Shown here in pieces: positions 61,557 through 64,000 of a stretch of 64,000 nucleotides of DNA. Positions within the stretch are counted from its first letter, which is position 1. Every line of letters starts with the position of its first letter. This DNA comes from Linyphia triangularis (Eukaryota > Arthropoda > Arachnida > Araneae > Linyphiidae), in NCBI GenBank assembly GCA_963978545.1, contig OZ021723.1, positions 8,853,593-8,917,592 on the forward strand. The letters run 5' to 3'. The translations under genes were made by a program, and so were the position numbers. Below the pieces are notes generated by a model that was not told the origin of the DNA, did no database searches, and worked only from the letters and a program-made list of their open reading frames with translations.

Positions 61557-61708
61557 CTTAATGAGCAATTTAAAATAAGAGTTATGAAAGAAAGAAGTGT
61601 CAACTACTATTACATTATTTTAGTCATTTTAATTCCCCTGGGTGTGGAACATTGCCCAACTTTCAATTACTCTACTATACTTATGTGTATTGGTGCTGTT
61701 TACTGTAT

Positions 61709-62443
61709 TGTTGCGTGGACGGGTTCGAAAGATTTGAAGCCAAAGCAGATCAAAACTTGCAGAAATTTATTCCAATAAAATTCTTCACAGATTCTCTTAC
61801 AGCTCCAGAACTTCTCGTTCTACTAGACACAATACAACTCTTTTCACAACAATAGAGCACAAAACAGCAGTTAAAAACTTGACAACACAACTGCTAAATC
61901 GCCGCAAAAGACAATGCAATACAGTTCGCTTTAGAACTACTCGGAATGTTCACTGAGACTCAGTAATTCCAGTCAACTAATGGACTCAGCTAACAACTAA
62001 CTAACTCCATCACCCGCTCTCCTGAGCTTTAGTAGGGGAGAAGAACATACGTGAAACTTCTAGGGATAGATATTTGGAGAACTTTCCAGATCGTAGTCGA
62101 AAAGTCCTATACATGTACATGGGGACCAAAAATGTAGCCAAATGGTCACCAAGTTTGGCGACATTTGGCGATTTCTCGTCAAATTTGGCGACAAAAATTT
62201 GTCGCCAAAACCGTCGCCAATTTGGCGAGATTCCGATTACCATAATGTTAAATGCCCTGCTCCTTAAAACTCGCTTCCCAGAGTTACCTCTGTAAAACTC
62301 GTTATCAAGCATCAAGACCCATATTGCAGGGAAGCCAAGCTCACGACGAACTATTGCACTGCCTTATGCGAAATGTACATAAATTTTCTTATTTACAAAA
62401 TTAACACTACGAAATATATACAAATATACAAAAATTCGTAACA
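61709..62443 (-). mobile_element. Solo LTR (family L1), 735 bp
   Basis: The plus strand reads TGTTGCGTGGACGGG to AAAATTCGTAACA, the inverse of 58025-58710. An exact 4-bp duplication GTAT lies at 61705-61708 and 62444-62447, as in Ty3/gypsy-type elements. It lies just upstream of A2M exon 1 of this set. Confidence 0.9.
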
Positions 62444-62449
62444 GTATTT

Positions 62450-63422
62450 ATATTTCCATCACTCATTTAGGGAAAATGGTCAGTTTGGTGATATTTTTTG
62501 CAATAATTTTTTTACATGAAACTTTAAAAAAAAAAATCCACGGGAATTTCGTAGGTGGGGATATTTAGAACACTTTAAGAGGCATTACCACCGAGACTTT
62601 GACCAAAATCGTTATTATTTTCAGCAATTACTGAAAAACATTATTTTTTTTTTAATTGGTAGCTGCATTATGCGCATGCACAATGGACAATTCCCGCATT
62701 TTTTAAAAACGAATGAAATTGATTTATATTTATTGGTGAGTCATGATTGTGTATAATCCTGTACCGATAGATGGCGTTAGGGGTACCATACGCTATAATA
62801 TTCAAATGTAAATAATTTTCTGTTATAAAAATTAGACGTTCGAAGACCACTCAACATGGCGTGTCGTTATTATTGACTGCACGAACAAACATTTATAAGG
62901 AATTTCTTTCCGATTCTAAATATTCCAATAAAAGTTCTTTAAAAAAAATAGTTATTTAAATATCAAGAAAAGAAAATGGGCAAAAAGCCCTCAAGTTGCG
63001 ATCCGCTCAAAACGGGCCGATTTTGAGTGTGACGTCAAGAGATCCGAAAGGTTCGGTGACGTAATCCCTTCGCTCCGTTTGTTATGGTGAGGTTTCTACC
63101 ACAAAGTGTCAGCTATATACTCTGTGGTTTTCTACTTAGTAGTTGCCGCTTCTCAAATATTTTTGATCGCCTATTTTGTAGGTATTTGTTTTTTATTTAA
63201 TTGCAAAAATGGAACCTGGTTTTGTAAGAGGCCAATCGGACAGTTTGTCATAAATTGACTCGACAATGATGGCTGTCTATTTCAGCAAGAATATAGATTT
63301 TGCAACATCGGAAACCCGTAGCGTAAAAGCCTATAGGCAATATTTCCTGCTTTAATTAACTTGAATGGTTTTGCTGAGCTTGGGACAAAAAGTTTGGTGG
63401 GGAATATCAGTATTTTTTCGTT
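62450..63422. repeat. M1 and 5600-type repeat fragments
   Basis: 62530-62690 matches the 5940-6085 block (GAGGCATTACC, TAGCTGCATTATGCGCATGC). It runs straight into the M1 end CAATGGACAATTCCCGCATT at about 62682. GATCCGCTCAAAACGGGCCG and TGACGTCAAGAGATCC near 63000-63040 are M1-interior-like. No A2M exon was recognised. Confidence 0.6.
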
Positions 63423-64000
63423 AAGGCGTCTTCTCACTTGAGGCACCTCGAAAATACGCTATTTTCGCGATTTTTTTTCGAGGATTTTTGCAAACAATTA
63501 TGGGATAAAATGGATCCTATATAATAAACACATCTTTCAAGTACAAGAAATTTTTATTTTTTTTTATTTTTTTGAACAATTATTATAATAAAACAGTAGC
63601 ATCGAAAAAATCCGTGTAGAAATGTAATGTTCGTGGCTTGTTGATAAAATTTCGGAAACTATCCGGCCGATTGTCATGAAATTTGAATGACATATTCTTC
63701 ATAGTTATGGCTATAGCGCATATCATTAGATTTATGATATTCGCGAAAATAACAAAATGGCGCACGTTTTTCGAAAAAGTAAAAAAAAAAACGCGTTTTT
63801 TTGCAGTTTTTTGTAAAAAAAAAAAAAATACTTCAAATCAAAATTTCAAAAATCTGATGATATGCGCTATAGCCATAACTATGAAGAATATGTCATTCAA
63901 ATTTCATGACAATCGGCCGGATAGTTTCCGAAATTTCATCAACAAGCCACGAACATTACATTTCTACACGGGTTTTTCGATGCTACTGTTTTATTATAAT
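63423..64000. repeat. Large foldback element F1, cut by the window edge
   Basis: It matches 25129-25855 from GGCGTCTTCTCACTT through the first arm, loop and most of the second arm (ATCCGGCCGATTGTCATG, later CATGACAATCGGCCGGAT). It presumably ends about 150 bp beyond the window. Confidence 0.92.

Overview
The window is eukaryotic and almost certainly arthropod nuclear DNA: AT-rich, no bacterial operon structure, small exons with GT/AG borders separated by introns of up to about 10 kb, and a dense mixture of SINEs, non-LTR retrotransposon 3' ends, Helitrons, MITEs, foldback elements and solo LTRs. The protein content and repeat style fit a chelicerate (a spider is my best guess), but that is inference and not shown by any single feature.

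One host gene fills the window. It lies on the minus strand and encodes an alpha-2-macroglobulin (A2M) family thioester protein, a secreted broad-range protease trap. I could place 14 coding exons between 61556 and 2987. In transcript order: 61497-61556 (weakest), 61250-61399, 60335-60413, 49793-49878, 47289-47415, 43855-44017, 36753-36981, 35270-35509, 24855-24906, 24646-24738, 18833-19009, 16907-17145, 9290-9527, 2987-3162. Joined, they make 2109 nt (703 codons) that stay open, with every intron phase matching its neighbour. They cover the end of the macroglobulin core, the arginine-rich bait region, the MG7 region, the GCGEQN thioester and much of the thioester domain. The N-terminal MG domains lie beyond 64000. 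The end of the thioester domain, the rest of CUB and the receptor-binding domain lie below position 1, or in exons I could not see.

Everything else is intronic and mostly mobile DNA. 1-2986 is downstream intron with two large hairpins against the last exon. 3163-9289 carries tRNA-derived SINEs, an hAT-type MITE with an 8-bp target duplication, a LINE 3' end and a Helitron split by a solo LTR. 9528-16906 holds an 89-bp minisatellite of about 33 copies (10110-13085) and a foldback mariner relic. 17146-24645 holds more SINEs, palindromic MITEs and another LINE 3' end. 24907-35269 has a TA microsatellite, a 727-bp palindrome, a Helitron, a solo LTR and a 2-kb TTAA element nested in another MITE. 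36982-43854 contains a three-layer nested insertion and a 32-bp perfect hairpin. 44018-49792 contains a clean 1083-bp Helitron. 49879-60334 holds a 214-bp satellite of about 27 copies (51030-56815). 61557-64000 is LTR, MITE and a partial copy of the 727-bp palindrome.

No functional RNA gene, CRISPR array, prokaryotic element or second host gene could be supported. The most informative results are the reconstructed exon chain (including two exons found only through phase and homology), the non-histidine thioester chemistry, and several insertions that can be ordered in time by target duplications and empty sites.
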